Shown in pieces: positions 1-10,853 of a stretch of DNA of 64,000 nucleotides (its first letter is position 1; every line of letters starts with the position of its first letter). The DNA is from Erythrophleum ivorense. Taxonomy: Eukaryota > Streptophyta > Magnoliopsida > Fabales > Fabaceae. The notes under the pieces are model-generated. The model was not told the origin of the DNA and made no database searches. It saw nothing but the letters and a program-made list of their open reading frames with translations. The stretch lies in contig JAIUCV010000076.1 in NCBI GenBank assembly GCA_026724425.1, positions 6,657,501-6,721,500 of the forward strand. The letters are read 5' to 3'. The position numbers were made by a program, and so were the translations under genes.

Positions 1-1519
1 AAGTAAATATTAACCCAACCTACACAACTGCAAGTGCACAGCAAGAGAGTAGTATAGTCCGGGGTCGAACCACAAGGAGATGTTATTTCACTTCAAACTT
101 GTAGAGATTGAAATAAAAGCTAGAACAAGAATATGAGTTTGTTGTAGACGTTGTGAACTTCAAAACAAAAGAAAACAAAAGCAATGATTGAAATATAAAT
201 GCAAACAATAAGGAAAAGCATTGGGCATAAGAGAATTCATGGGTCATCATGGATTGGTTTATTTGGATAGTTAAACAAGGAGATCAATAGATATGTTCTA
301 GAACTCGAATTATGAATGTATAATCAACTTACTCCCGCAATGTCAATTAATATATCTAGACAACCTAAGATTACTCTACTCCCATAGGTAATCAAGTCAT
401 TAAACAAGCATATAAAGTCCAAATTCGAAATTGTTCACAAGGCTTTGTAATTCTACTCCCGTAGCTTAATATGCCCTGCTCACCCAAGATGGTTCAAGAG
501 ATATAACAAACGGTCAGAATGTAAATCAACCTAAGAGCAGTAGCATAGATGGTCAATCCAGCTATAAGCAGTAAGCACAAACTTGGATGAAGAACATCTA
601 ATGATAAAACCGAGTCTAACAACCTAGAGATGAGCAATCCATGAATTCCCTTGAAAAGCTCTTAAACCCAACAATAAAACTACTCAGCCATGATGCAAAC
701 AAACAAACAAGCAAGCATTATGTGAGTATTAAAAGAGATAAGGGATGAAGAAATCTTCTCTATTGAAGAACAAAGTTGAATCTCTCCCTTGAAACTTTCG
801 GGTTCAATACAAAAGAAAAGAAAAGGAAAAGATGAAAAGAGTTTAAGGATTTGTGTGTGTGTATGTGTGTGCCTTAGATCCTGAGAAGCGCCTATTCTCT
901 CTGCTCCCTTCAGCTCTCCAGGATGGCTCTCTCTCTGTATCTGACGGCGCACACACAGCTCTCATTAGGTCGAGGCTAAAAGCTTGTATTTATAGGGTAG
1001 AAGTCGCTTAGGTCTTCAGTGCCGGAAAAGGAAACTTTCCGATGAGTTGGACATGATGTTTTGCGATGTGAATGGGCCGGGATTGCGCCAAGGAGGCCTC
1101 CAAATAGTAGCTAAGCCTCTTCTCAAGCGAGCCAAGGCCTAAACCTCAGTGTTCTGGGCCATTAGACACGCGAGATCCTCCATGGGCTTCATCTTGTCGT
1201 AAACCGGACATGTCTCGGTAGCAAATTAGTTTCTCCCTGATGGTTGATCCAAATGGCTTTAATCCACTTTGCCGTGATGCCTGACTCAAATATCTATCCA
1301 GCAAGACCAAGATCATGATTTTTTTACGTCGGAAAGACCTTCAACCGCGGCCATCTTTCGGATGCTCTGGTTCAGTCCGAATACGAGAATCGGACAAATG
1401 GAGTTATATTGATGCTCTTGACTTAGAAACTTGCATGGATCATGGTTTGAGGCTCTTTTGCTACTTTTTGAATCATTTTTGATGTGTTAACCTGTTAAGA
1501 CTCCAAAACCAACAAATAC
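1..1519 (-). mobile_element. Athila-type LTR (partial at window edge)
   Basis: This stretch aligns by eye along its length with the GY-A LTR at 15219-16415. Shared landmarks include the CAAGTGCACA block near position 31, the tcgaaccacaagg-like block near 65, and the run around 645-715 (AACCCAACA, AAACTACTCA, CATG, AAACAAAC). It starts slightly inside the LTR, so the true end lies left of the window. At 1519 it is cut by a TIR transposon and it resumes at 3061. No gag or pol belongs to it here, so it may be a solo LTR or the end of an element outside the window. It is more diverged than GY-A and seems a related family. Confidence 0.55.
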
Positions 1520-2059
1520 AAGAAAACTACCTCTAACGGTCAATTAGTGCCCCAACTATGGCCAGAGGTGCCATTTCGTACCTCAACTATTTAGATGTGC
1601 TAATACGTACCCAAACTATACGATATCGTATTTTCAATACCTCAACTTTTCTCCGTTTGGCCGAAACATGCCTTGACTTTTCTTCCATTAGTCAAACTCA
1701 CGATTCCGTTAAACGGAGATGACTCGACTGCCACATAAGCTTCCCCGGATGTCAAAACGACGTCGTTTTGTCCAAAACCAAAAAAAAAATAATTTTCAGG
1801 GTTCAAATTTAATTTTGGTTTAATCCCAATTCACTTTAACTAAACTCGTATTTATTATCGGTTTTTAAAACCAATTGGTTCAATAATATTCAATTTCTTC
1901 TTTTTTTCGTAGCAACCCTGAGATTTAATTAAACTAACATGTGAAATCTAATTTAACTTCAAGAAAGAGAAATTATAATCATTCAATCCCTCTTCTTCTT
2001 CATCTTCTACTTCAGAAATTTCTTATGGTGTCTCTCTGTGTTGTTGTTGTTTGAAAGAT

Positions 2060-2530
<471 letters not shown>

Positions 2531-3060
2531 TCATAACCTGCAGTGAATTGGAGGAATGTATATCAGACACAAAACGAATAATCAATTTCTTCTTCTTTCT
2601 TAATCCAAATTGGGTCTCTAAGAAGAGAATAAGATAATAAAATTGATAAACTCGATCGAGGAATTGGGTTAAACTGAGAAAAAAGAATTTGGCTGAATAA
2701 AATTCAATCAATTGGTTTTAGAAAACCAAAAATAATTAGACGGTTTAATCAAACTAAACCAGGATCAAACCAAAATTGGACTCTAAACAAGAAAATCAAT
2801 TTTTCATTTTGATTTTGGACAAAACGACGTCGTTTTGACATTTGGGGAAGTTTACGTGGCGGCCGAGTCATCTCCGTTTAACGGAATCGTGAGTTTGACT
2901 AACGGAAAAAAAGTCAAGGTATGTTTCGGCCAAACGGAGAAAAGTTAGGGTATTGAAAATAAGATATCATATAGTTCGGGTTTGTATTAGCACACCTAAA
3001 TAGTTGACGTACGAAATGGCACCTCTAGCCATAATTGGGGCACTAAATGGCCGTTTTCCT

Positions 3061-3100
3061 ATAAATACTAAGTAAAATCATGCAAAATATGGATATATCA
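3061..3100 (-). mobile_element. Remaining end of the Athila-type LTR
   Basis: The 40 bp end in GGATATATCA, matching the GATATATCA end of the GY-A LTR (16407-16415), preceded by the same ATAAA...AAAATCATG context. The LTR at 1-1519 therefore continues across the Pack-MULE. The next base starts copia LTR sequence (ATAACTCCTAAACATATATT), so this LTR landed inside copia A. Confidence 0.6.
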
Positions 3101-3167
3101 ATAACTCCTAAACATATATTCCTAATCCTTGTGTTCTTAAGTAACTTATGTCTTAAGCTATGTTCAA

Positions 3168-3777
3168 GCTTAACCCCTTTAAGCTTGAAATTCATTTTCT
3201 CTAAATCTTGAACACCAATAAGATCCCTCATCTCCTTGAACTTGATTCTTCCTAGAGCCTTTGTTAGAATGTCTGCCTTTTGTTGATTTCCAGGCACATG
3301 TTCTACCTCTACTTGTCCATTCTCGATACATTCCCTTACGAAGTGAAATCTCCGGTGAATGTGTTTACTCCGACCGTGGAACACTGGATTCTTTGTAAGA
3401 ACGATCGCTGACTGATTATCGATGCGTATGGTGACTTTACCGCACGGTGTTCCAGTGATTTCACTTAGTAGATCTTGTAGCCTAATAGCCTGCTTTGGTG
3501 CCTCTGTTCCTGCCATAAACTCTGCTTCACACGATGACAATGCTACAATCTTTTGTTTCTGTGAACTCCAAGAAATCGGACTCTCTCCGAGGTGAAAGAC
3601 ATGTCCTGCTGTGCTTCTTCCATCATCCGGATCTACGTTGTGGCTGCTGTCACTATAACCTATTAGCCTCGGTATCTTCGTGCACCTCTCAAACGATAAA
3701 CCAAGGTTAATGGTTCCCTTTAAGTATCTTAAGCATTGTTTCATTGCAACGGCATGTGATTCCCTTGGACTTTGCAT
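3168..3777 (-). pseudogene. Copia A RNase H domain
   Basis: This is the C-terminal part of a Ty1/copia polyprotein. The order is RYLKGTINLGLSFER, GYSDSSHNVDPDDGRSTAGHVF, SSQKQKIVALSSCEAEFMA, IRIDNQSAIVLTKNPVFHGRSKHI, and a final KADILTKAL. The RNase H acidic residues (D in the GYSDS motif, E in SSCEAE, D in RIDNQ) are present. The frame runs on leftward into LTR and neighbouring sequence, so the annotated stop near 3043 is not the native one. Confidence 0.85.
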
Positions 3778-3827
3778 GTATCGGCTTAAGACTCCAACAC
3801 TCTATGATAGATCTGGTCTGGTATGAA

Positions 3828-4456
3828 TCAAATATTTGCGACATCCGACATTCCTCCTGCATAAAGTAGCATCAGCTCTCTTTCATTCTCCGACTTTGAT
3901 AGTTTTAAACCGATTTCCATAGGCGTTTGAACCAAATTGCAGTCTTTCATCCCCACTTCTTTGAGAATCTTGAGAGCATATCGACATTGCTTTAAAGCTA
4001 TTCCTCCGTTGTACTGAATCACTTCAATTCCCAAATAGTACGTCAACTTCCCTGGATCACTCATATCGAACTTTGATGACATCTCCTCTTTAAACTTCTT
4101 AATGAGATCTAGATTCGTTCCTGTGACGAACAGATCATCGACATACACGGCTATGATTAGGAGATGTTCTCTAACATCTTTTCGATAGACAGACGGCTCT
4201 TTTGAACACTTTATGAACTGAAGTTCTATGAGAATTTGATTCAGCTTGTTGTTTTATGCTCTTGGTAATTGTCTCAAACCATACAATGCCTTGTTAAGTT
4301 TATAAACTTGATCCGCACATCCTTTTACTTCAAACCCTTCTGGTTGAGAGACATACATTGTTTCCTTTACTTCACCATGAAGGAAAGCAGTTTTGACGTC
4401 AAGATGATGCACTTCCCATCCTTGTGATACTGCGAGATCAATGAGTAGTCTTATTG
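3828..4456 (-). pseudogene. Copia A reverse transcriptase fragment
   Basis: The MYVDDLFVTGTNLDLIKKF motif and YYLGIEVIQYNGG identify the palm and thumb of a copia RT that degrades into frame-shifted sequence upstream (YGLRQ-like and SQPEGFEVKG-like residues are readable near 4290-4350). The N-terminal RT is missing because the fragment ends at 4456. Confidence 0.8.
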
Positions 4457-4463
4457 AACTCCA

Positions 4464-5117
4464 CTAGGAATTCGCCCCAATTCCACACTGCTCTCCAAGC
4501 CTTAATGACTCGTGCACAGCCAACTCCGCCAGATACTCCTCAGGGCATCTGATAGACCGAAAGTTACGCTCCAGTCTCAAACGCCACTCATCGGCCTCCT
4601 CAGGCCCAACTCTGCCCTTGAAGAAAGGCGTAGCAATCCTCTGCATGTGCCCCATCATCTCTAGATAAGGCAAATGCCCAGCAACTGCAGCCCCCGGCTG
4701 CCCAACAACTGCAGCACCCTGCTGCGCCCGGCCACTTGAGGTGCACCCGGAGCCTGCTCTAGAACCACTGGCGGAAAACATGCCAACAACTGCGTCAGCA
4801 ATCCCACGACAAGATCATCCCGGCCCTGAGCTGCAGCAGCATCCCCACCTGGGAATGCCCCAGCTCCAGCGCCTCCACCACCACCAGTCCCCACACTAGC
4901 AATAGCACCCAAACCGGCCTGACTCGCAAACCCCACTGAGTGATACACTAAAGCAGCACACTAAGCGTCGCGCTCTCCCCTGACTCCGCCGCTGCTCCAC
5001 GACCACTAACCCGGCCTTCACGGCCCCCAGTTTTGCCACCACGGCCAGCTGCTCTGCCCCCACGGGCAACGGCTCTACCGCGACCTCTCGCACACGACCT
5101 CTAGCACCTGCATCCAT
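4464..5117 (-). pseudogene. Tekay-type gag fragment
   Basis: The ATG at 5115-5117 begins MDAGARGR, like the MDAGRGRGRGR start of the GY-D gag. Further along, EMMGHMQRIATPFFKGRVGPEEADEW and LERNFRSIRCPEEY match GY-D EMMREMQRIGTPTFEGG and LERNFDSVRCPAQ. Frame changes occur near 4790 and 4950. The coding sequence stops at the breakpoint with copia A, so only the N-terminal half of the capsid region remains. Confidence 0.8.
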
Positions 5118-5288
5118 CTCACTGCACTTCCAAAGAACAAAAGATAAGCAAACTAGAACAACACAACAAAAACAAACAACTCTCCGCGGAATCACTTTGA
5201 AGGCCGAAGAGGATGATACTAAGACTACTAACTGACTAAAACACATATAATCAATTAAACACAATTCTAAAGTCCTAAAACCGTAATA

Positions 5289-5300
5289 GCTCTGATACCA
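5289..5300 (-). other. Primer-binding site (tRNA-iMet type)
   Basis: On the minus strand the sequence reads TGGTATCAGAGC, the standard plant retrotransposon PBS complementary to initiator methionine tRNA, three bases inside the 5' LTR end. Confidence 0.85.
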
Positions 5301-5303
5301 AAA

Positions 5304-6206
5304 TGAAACAACCAAACTTTTTTTTTTATATAATAATAATAATTCTAGTTCTCAGCAATGCGAAAGTCTTTCAATAAATCAATAAATAATAATTCAATTA
5401 ATTCAACAAATAATTCCAGAGTAAATAAAATACTAGCAACCTAAACACCACGGTCCACTAACAACTTAAACAATTCAAATAAATAATAAATCATATCACC
5501 CCGTTCTTCAGCCTTGATTCCGCAATCACACATTTCTTTTACCTGCATTACAAGGGAAAAGAGATGCGTAAGTATTATCACAAAAACTAAGTGAGACGGT
5601 CATCCCGTCTACAAGATAATTACACAATTACCAGAAAACTAATAACAATAACATAGAACAGCTCTGGTATCGAGTGACACCCCCCTGGTGTCGGTCGACA
5701 CCCACCCCTTGGTGTCCCTTGACACCGACTCGCAGTGACGAAACCCAGAACGACGAAAACAGCACAGAAACACGAGATTATCAAGATTCAACACCAATAA
5801 ACGATCAAATACTCTAATTCAACATGAACACAATATGAACTCATCACAAACTCGAAAAACAACCAATGAATCTAGGAATTACGAGCCTACGGTCGCGCAC
5901 TCACCTCTTAAACGGATTTTAAAGGGGAAAAGAGAGAGATGGTGATGAACAGCTTCAGCTTCCAACACAAGCACTCCAGAAAAACGCCCAGAACTCAAAT
6001 CCTTTTTCTCCTTTTTCTTCTCTGCCTCTTTCTCTCCAAAAGATGTGAAGAAAAGTGGCTCTCCCTCTTTTAAACTCGCGACAAAGGGTTTTTCCCCAAA
6101 CCGGCCACTAAACCGGACAATTTAAATCGAACCAAAATCGACCTGTCGGGCCGGTGTCGCTCGTCACCACTCTCCAAAACCAGGAAAACGGTTTACGGAT
6201 GTTACA
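5304..6206 (-). repeat. 5' LTR of truncated Tekay-type element
   Basis: On the plus strand it starts TGAAACAACCAAAC and ends ACGGATGTTACA, the same termini as the GY-D LTRs (TGAAACAACCAAGC ... CGGATGTTACA). It lacks a visible partner in the window because the 3' half of the element is gone. Confidence 0.8.
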
Positions 6207-6963
6207 AAGGCTGAGAGTCTTTAAGAATCACCTTAAGCGATTAATTTGAAAATTTTCTAAAAAACTAAAAAAGGAATCTCTCTAACTAATTTTACTGATG
6301 ATGTGGATTGATACTAAATACGTTATTTCCATTTATTTTACAATTTTAAAATTTGAAAAATTTCTTAATGTTATAAATGCTTACGTGGACCAGTAAAATT
6401 GTGTTTTTAAATATCATGTGGACGTCCTCAAATTTTTAAGTCGAATTAGTAATTAGTAATTAGTAAATCTAATGTATATAAAAAAAATCGTTAGAATTGA
6501 TGATCAAAATAGTATTTATATAAAGAGAATAAGAGACTACTTTATCTAAGGTTTTTGCTGTTAGAATTTGGTTATTTAATAATTTATTATGTTCTATAAT
6601 ATCATTTAAACTTATATTATTACATATCATATTATAACATTTGTGTATATTATATAATATTATATTAAAATATAAAACTAGTCGGGTTTTTTAATTTCGA
6701 TTTTATTCGGTTAATATATATCCAGACCATATCAGTATCCACGTTTTGCATAATATTGCATTCATTCGGTTTATATGGTATATCCAAATCCAAACCATAT
6801 GACTTATTTCGGTTATGTTCGGGTCGGATCGGTTTGGATTTACTAGATTGAACACCCCTATTATATTTTAAAACAGAGAAACAATAAATAGAAAAACAAA
6901 CAACAAGCGTAAAAAAAAAAAAAGATAAAAAAACAACAGCTAAAAATAGTTACCATAAGTTTT
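6207..6963. other. Intergenic AT-rich host sequence
   Basis: No coding potential is seen. The first part is AT-rich unique-looking DNA. The part at about 6690-6865 contains reiterated CGGTT/GGTTTGGAT/ATATCC-like words and ends GAACACCCCTATT, resembling the low-complexity ends of hAT-like or Helitron-like Brassicaceae repeats, but no terminus pair could be located. Confidence 0.4.
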
Positions 6964-6964
6964 A

Positions 6965-6972
6965 CTATATAA
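6965..6972 (+). promoter_or_regulatory. Probable TATA box of the Cys-rich peptide gene
   Basis: TATATAAA lies about 63 bp upstream of the start codon region at 7035, a normal plant core-promoter distance with a short 5' UTR. Confidence 0.55.
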
Positions 6973-7034
6973 ATCACCTAAACTCACATAACATTTCTCA
7001 CTAAATCATCTAATTCACAATTCTAAAATATGAC

Positions 7035-7331
7035 ATGGTGACTCAAATATTGAAGAAAACATGCACCGTTTTCATGATTGCAGCAATATTCACTATGATG
7101 TTTTCAGCACAAATTTCTCAATCAACCAATATAGAAATGTGTGTCAAACATTGCGTCCCGAATCAGTGTATGAAATTGATGAAAAAACCTGATCCGACCA
7201 TTTGCAAAGAAGCTTGCAAAAAACTTTGCAACAAACAACGAACCGCTCATCGACAATGGATCGTTCCTCCAAAGGATGGTGGTGGCGGTATTATAAGCGA
7301 CACCATATGCTGGATCTCTAAGGAGTGCTAA
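7035..7331 (+). CDS. Secreted cysteine-rich peptide (thionin-like spacing)
   Basis: The 98-residue protein starts MVTQILKKTC and has a hydrophobic stretch at residues 10-28 ending SAQISQS, a good signal peptide. The mature part has cysteines spaced C-x3-C-x4-C-x11-C-x3-C-x3-C, then a basic Gln-rich linker, a GGGG run and C-x5-C at the C-terminus. This resembles the plant thionin-like/small cysteine-rich peptide superfamily, typically secreted defence or reproductive peptides, but I cannot name the subfamily. It is one exon, with a TATA box upstream and a SINE 40 bp downstream. An out-of-frame ATG at 7030 opens a 3-codon reading frame that overlaps this start, so translation may be dampened. 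No nonsense or frameshift is seen, and it is the only intact host-like gene in the window. Confidence 0.6.
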   Translation: MVTQILKKTCTVFMIAAIFTMMFSAQISQSTNIEMCVKHCVPNQCMKLMKKPDPTICKEACKKLCNKQRTAHRQWIVPPKDGGGGIISDTICWISKEC

Positions 7332-7363
7332 ACATTTTTATTGATTGATTTATCTATGGTTCT

Positions 7364-7372
7364 ATAAAGGTT
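7364..7372. repeat. SINE target-site duplication, left copy
   Basis: ATAAAGGTT here is repeated exactly at 7576-7584, on both sides of the SINE. Confidence 0.6.
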
Positions 7373-7575
7373 TTTGTTTTTTTTTATATAACGTCTTAGA
7401 AGATAATTAGAAGGATAATTATCAACGGATAATTTAACTTTTCTTATCTGCTCTTGCCTTTCTTATGTGAAGCTCGCCTCCAATAACATTCAGAACTCGC
7501 ATCTTCTTGGGATTGAAACCCAGACCTTCTGATGTAAAACCATTAGTGAACCCTAAGCCAACCACTGGAGTATCC
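7373..7575 (-). mobile_element. tRNA-derived SINE, minus strand
   Basis: On the minus strand the element starts near 7575 and contains an A-box-like TGGCTTAGGGTTC (about 7545-7557) and a B-box-like GGTTTCAATCC (7511-7521, consensus GGTTCRANNCC). It ends in an A-rich tail that appears on the plus strand as the T-run at 7373-7385. The perfect 9-bp direct repeat ATAAAGGTT flanks it. Size (about 200 bp), tail and internal pol III promoter fit a Brassicaceae SINE. The family name is not assigned. Confidence 0.6.
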
Positions 7576-7585
7576 ATAAAGGTTA

Positions 7586-7826
7586 CGTCTGTTTTTTTTT
7601 TTTTTTCAACAAGTTCGGTTTATTTATATTCACTATATCGGAAAAATAAACGCAAAACTCAATTGAATTAAATATGGTTCCGTAAAGGTTAAGCCCATTT
7701 TATATATATTCATTGTATTGCAAACACGAAGTTTTAGCGACTGTTGTCGCATATGTTCAAATTCTTAAACCCTTTTTACCAGAAAAAAAAAATTTTGAGA
7801 CAAAGAGTCGAACTTTTTTCGGGAAA
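7586..7826. other. Host spacer upstream of the DUF577 pseudogene
   Basis: The spacer holds a T-run (7591-7606) and AT-rich DNA with repeated words (TTTATATATATTCA, TAAAGGTT). It is presumably the old promoter/5' UTR of the DUF577 locus. Nothing else is recognised. Confidence 0.4.
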
Positions 7827-8067
7827 ATGACAGAATCATCGAATCTTATGTTGAAAGCCAGAGATCTTCTCGCAACTCCAAGCCACGAAAGATTATCGAT
7901 TCTTGTCGTTCAGCTCTTCATCATTAATCATAACGACACCGACGAACATAAACCAGCAAAGTCTCTCTAGGACTTATGCGTCAAACATTTCGCAAATTGC
8001 TTAACCAAAAAGCTTCTTATGGTGTATCAATATTCTTCTTCAGGTTACGATCGATCTCCCTCGTCTC
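7827..8067 (+). pseudogene. DUF577-family pseudogene, 5' part
   Basis: ATG at 7827 opens MTESSNLMLKARDLLATPSHERLSIL, the kind of N-terminus I associate with Arabidopsis DUF577 proteins (function unknown, possibly helical-repeat). A TAG at 7968-7970 interrupts a frame that otherwise continues LCVKHFANCLTKKLLMVYQYSSS. Near 8037-8045 the frame must shift to read RLRSISLVS, which joins in frame to SKTLKELKDRSFEL at 30719. The copia B insertion (TSD gtctc at 8063-8067) splits the codons here. The gene was probably already damaged, or decayed after insertion. Confidence 0.55.
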
Positions 8068-8351
8068 TAAAGAATTTAAGAACTTAAGATTGATAAAGAA
8101 TAACTCTCTTTATTAGCTTTAGAAAAATAACTCAAAAACTAAAGCTCTCAATCTCTCTCTCTCACTCAAATTCATAAGCTATGTCACAACTTGACATCTC
8201 CTTATATAGACAAGGATCTAACATGTTTTCCTTTTCTCTTTATGACAATTTCCTATTCTCTTTATGTTTAGATAACTCCTAAACATATATTCCTAATCCT
8301 TGTCATCTTAAGTAACTTATGTCTTAAGCTATGTCCAAGCTTAATCCAACA
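8068..8351 (-). repeat. Copia B 3' LTR
   Basis: On the minus strand it starts TGTTGGATTAAGC and ends near AAATTCTTTA. It matches 30445-30718 with only scattered differences. The GGGGAGAA just upstream on the minus strand (about 8352-8360) is the polypurine tract. Confidence 0.9.
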
Positions 8352-8959
8352 TTCTCCCCTTTAAGCTTGAAATTCATTTTCTCTAAATCTTGAGCACCAA
8401 TAAGATCCCTCGTCTCCTTGAACTTGATTCTTCCGAGAGCCTTTGTTAGAATGTCTGCCTTTTGTTGATTTCCAGGCACATGTTCTACCTCTACTTGTCC
8501 ATTCTCGATTCATTCCCTTACGAAGTAAAATCTCCGGTGAATGTGTTTACTCCGACCGTGGAACACTGGATTCTTTGTAAGAGCGATCGCTGACTGATTA
8601 TCGATGCGTATGGTGACTTTACCGCACGGTGTTCCAGTGATTTCACTTAGTAGATCTTGTAGCCAAATAGCCTGCTTTGGTGCCTCTGTTCCTGCCATAA
8701 ACTCTGCTTCACACGATGACAATGCTACAATCTTTTGTTTCTGTGAACTCCAAGTAACTGGACTCTCTCCGAGGTAAAGGACATGTCCTGCTGTGCTTCT
8801 TCCATCATCTGGATCTACGTTGTGGCTGCTGTCACTATAACCTATTAGCCTCGGTATCTTCGTGCACCTCTCAAACGATAAACCAAGGTTAATGGTTCCC
8901 TTTAAGTATCTTAAGCATTGTTTCATTGCAACGGCATGTGATTCCCTTGGACTTTGCAT
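8352..8959 (-). pseudogene. Copia B RNase H domain
   Basis: The domain reads KYLKGTINLGLSFER, GYSDSSHNVDPDDGRSTAGHVLYLG, KIVALSSCEAEFMA, IRIDNQSAIALTKNPVFHGRSKHI. The frame stops near 8510 at a TGA and the KADILTKAL end is readable further left. It is almost identical to copia A, so the two copies are recent relatives of one family. Confidence 0.88.
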
Positions 8960-9009
8960 GTATCGGCTTAAGACTCCAACACTCTATGATAGATCTGGTC
9001 TGGTATGAA

Positions 9010-9679
9010 TCAAATATCTGCGACATCCGACATTCCTCCTGAATAAAGTAGCATCAGCTCTCTTTCATTCTCCGACTTTGATAGTTTTAAACCGATTTCC
9101 ATAGGCGTTTGAACCAAATTGCAGTCTTTCATCCCCGATTCTTTGAGCATCTTGAGAGCATATCGACTTTGCTTTAAAGTTATTCCTCCGTTGTACTGAA
9201 TCACTTCAATTCCCAAATAGTACGTCAACTTCCCTGGATCACTCATATCGAACTTAGATGACACCTCCTCTTTAAACTTCTTAATGAGATCTAGATTCGT
9301 TCCTGTGACGAACAGATCATCGACATACACGGCTATGATTAGGAGATGTTCTCTAACATCTTTTCGATAGACAGACGGCTCTTTTGAACACTTTATGAAC
9401 TGAAGTTCTATGAGAATTTGATTCAGCTTGTTGTTCCATGCTCTTGGTGCTTGTCTCAAACCATACAATGCCTTGTTAAGTTTATAAACTTTATCCGCAC
9501 ATCCTTTTACTTCAAACCCTTCTGGTTGAGAGACATACATTGTTTCCTTTAGTTCGGGATGAAGGAACGCAGTTTTGACGTCAAGATGATGCACTTCCCA
9601 TCCTTGTGATACGGCGAGATCAATGAGTAGTCTTATTGTCTCGATTCATGCCACTGGAGCAAAAACTTCCTCAAAATCT
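9010..9679 (-). pseudogene. Copia B reverse transcriptase, C-terminal part
   Basis: The residues include HHLDVKTAFLHPELKETMYVSQPEGF, LYGLRQAPRAWN and IIAVYVDDLFVTG: the YVDD catalytic box is intact. The N-terminal RT continues at 16416-16791, beyond the nested GY-A. The TSD aatct (9675-9679 and 16416-16420) marks the insertion inside RT. Confidence 0.9.
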
Positions 9680-10853
9680 TATAGGTGTAAAGTTCTCCCT
9701 AATAATTAACTGCAAATGCACATCAAATTCAGTTGTAGTGTATAGGGTTATCGAATCCATACGTCTATCAGTTGCACAGCAAATTTCTAGATTCAAATCA
9801 AGCTAAGAGAAATAATAATAATGTAATGCGAAAACAAAGTAAATAAAATCAGAAGAGATCGATTGACGAGGTTAAATTCAAGAGACAAAGGTTAGGCTTC
9901 GGGAAATTCTCAGGTTGAATCCGAATTGCAGAGTGAAATCTATCATGATATTTATTAAGAACTATTCTAGAACTCAAATCACAATTGTAAAATCAATCAA
10001 CTTTCGTTGCAGAGATTATCTATCTCTAAACATAGAATTTCAAATCTCTTTGCAAATTCAACAATTCAAACAAGCATTAATGATCTGGTTTGATAAGTTC
10101 ACAAAATCTCTAAACCAAATTTTTTTGTAGATAGATATTTTGCTCATCTAAGATAGTTCATGAAATCAATAACACTTTCGTGTCTACTAATTAACCTAAG
10201 ATCAAATGCTAGATCTTGAAGCTAGAATAAGCAATAAAACACAATCCAGATGAAGAACTCTAATGATTTATCCTAATAGTAATTGCAATTCTTCTTCAAC
10301 CTTTGAAAAACCCTTAACCTAACAAGCAAACTGCTCAGAAATGGTGATTGAAACAAACATCATGAATAAAATAGATTGCATAAAAGAAATAAGAAAAGAG
10401 ATAAAGGAGTTCAAAATCTTCTCTGAAGGAGTCTGATTTGTCTCTCCAAAGCTCTGCTACAAATCTTTCTCTAAGTCTCAACAGAATAAAGTCCCAATAA
10501 TAAAAGCCTAAACAATGGCTTATAAACCTAAAAATCTCCTAAAACACGATATGGGCCTTCTTGTAAATAAGTAGAACTTCTGGGCCAAAACTGCAAATCT
10601 CCAAATCTTCATTAAATCACGCGTCTCTTCTGGCTGAAGGGCGGTGTCGACCGGCACCAATGTCTGATAACCATGGTTTTTCTAGTTTTCCAGCAAAAAC
10701 TCCAAATAAGCTCCAAATAGCTCTATTATCTCCAATTCAGCTCCAAATGTACCTAGGACCTGTAAACACTAGAAAAAACTCCAAAAACACTAAAAAGACT
10801 ATATAAACAAGACTTATATCATGGTAAAAACCCATAAACACCATGATATATCA
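9680..10853 (-). repeat. GY-A 3' LTR (left)
   Basis: It aligns with 15219-16415 across its length. It is 23 bp shorter, mainly because a 22-bp segment between two palindromic GTGTCGATCGACAC copies is lost at about 10651, and it has lost one base of its terminal TG. Many further substitutions exist, so it is not a very recent insertion. Confidence 0.9.

Larger units (their letters stand above)
3101..4456 (-). mobile_element. Copia A: truncated Ty1/copia fragment (RT-RNase H end)
   Basis: The fragment is nearly identical to copia B at 8271-9639. It begins in a partial 3' LTR (about 3101-3167), which is missing the last LTR bases and the polypurine tract, then runs through RNase H (KQKIVALSSCEAEFMA, IRIDNQSA, HGRSKHIHRRFHF) and RT with the catalytic YVDD near 4135-4148. 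A TAA-type break near 3780 and a missing start leave it dead. At about 4456 it joins Tekay-type gag sequence directly, a junction with no LTR end, so it is probably a deletion or illegitimate recombination breakpoint. Confidence 0.85.
4457..6206 (-). mobile_element. Truncated Tekay-type chromovirus (5' LTR, PBS, gag N-terminus)
   Basis: From right to left this holds a 5' LTR (5304-6206), a PBS and the start of gag, in the same order as GY-D. The element is cut at about 4457, losing the rest of gag, pol and the 3' LTR. It is related to GY-D but clearly diverged, with a shorter LTR (about 903 versus 1350 bp) that carries degenerate copies of the GTGTCG(A)TCGACAC palindrome at 5668-5735 and near 6153. 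Confidence 0.8.

Noticed and set aside
6690..6865. hAT-type MITE suggested by GAACACCCCTATT and GGTTTGGAT-like words
   Set aside because: Only one possible terminus is visible; no matching inverted end or target duplication found.
7713..7826. Upstream extension of the DUF577 frame to 7713
   Set aside because: It begins with TTG, not ATG; the ATG at 7827 gives the family-like N-terminus.
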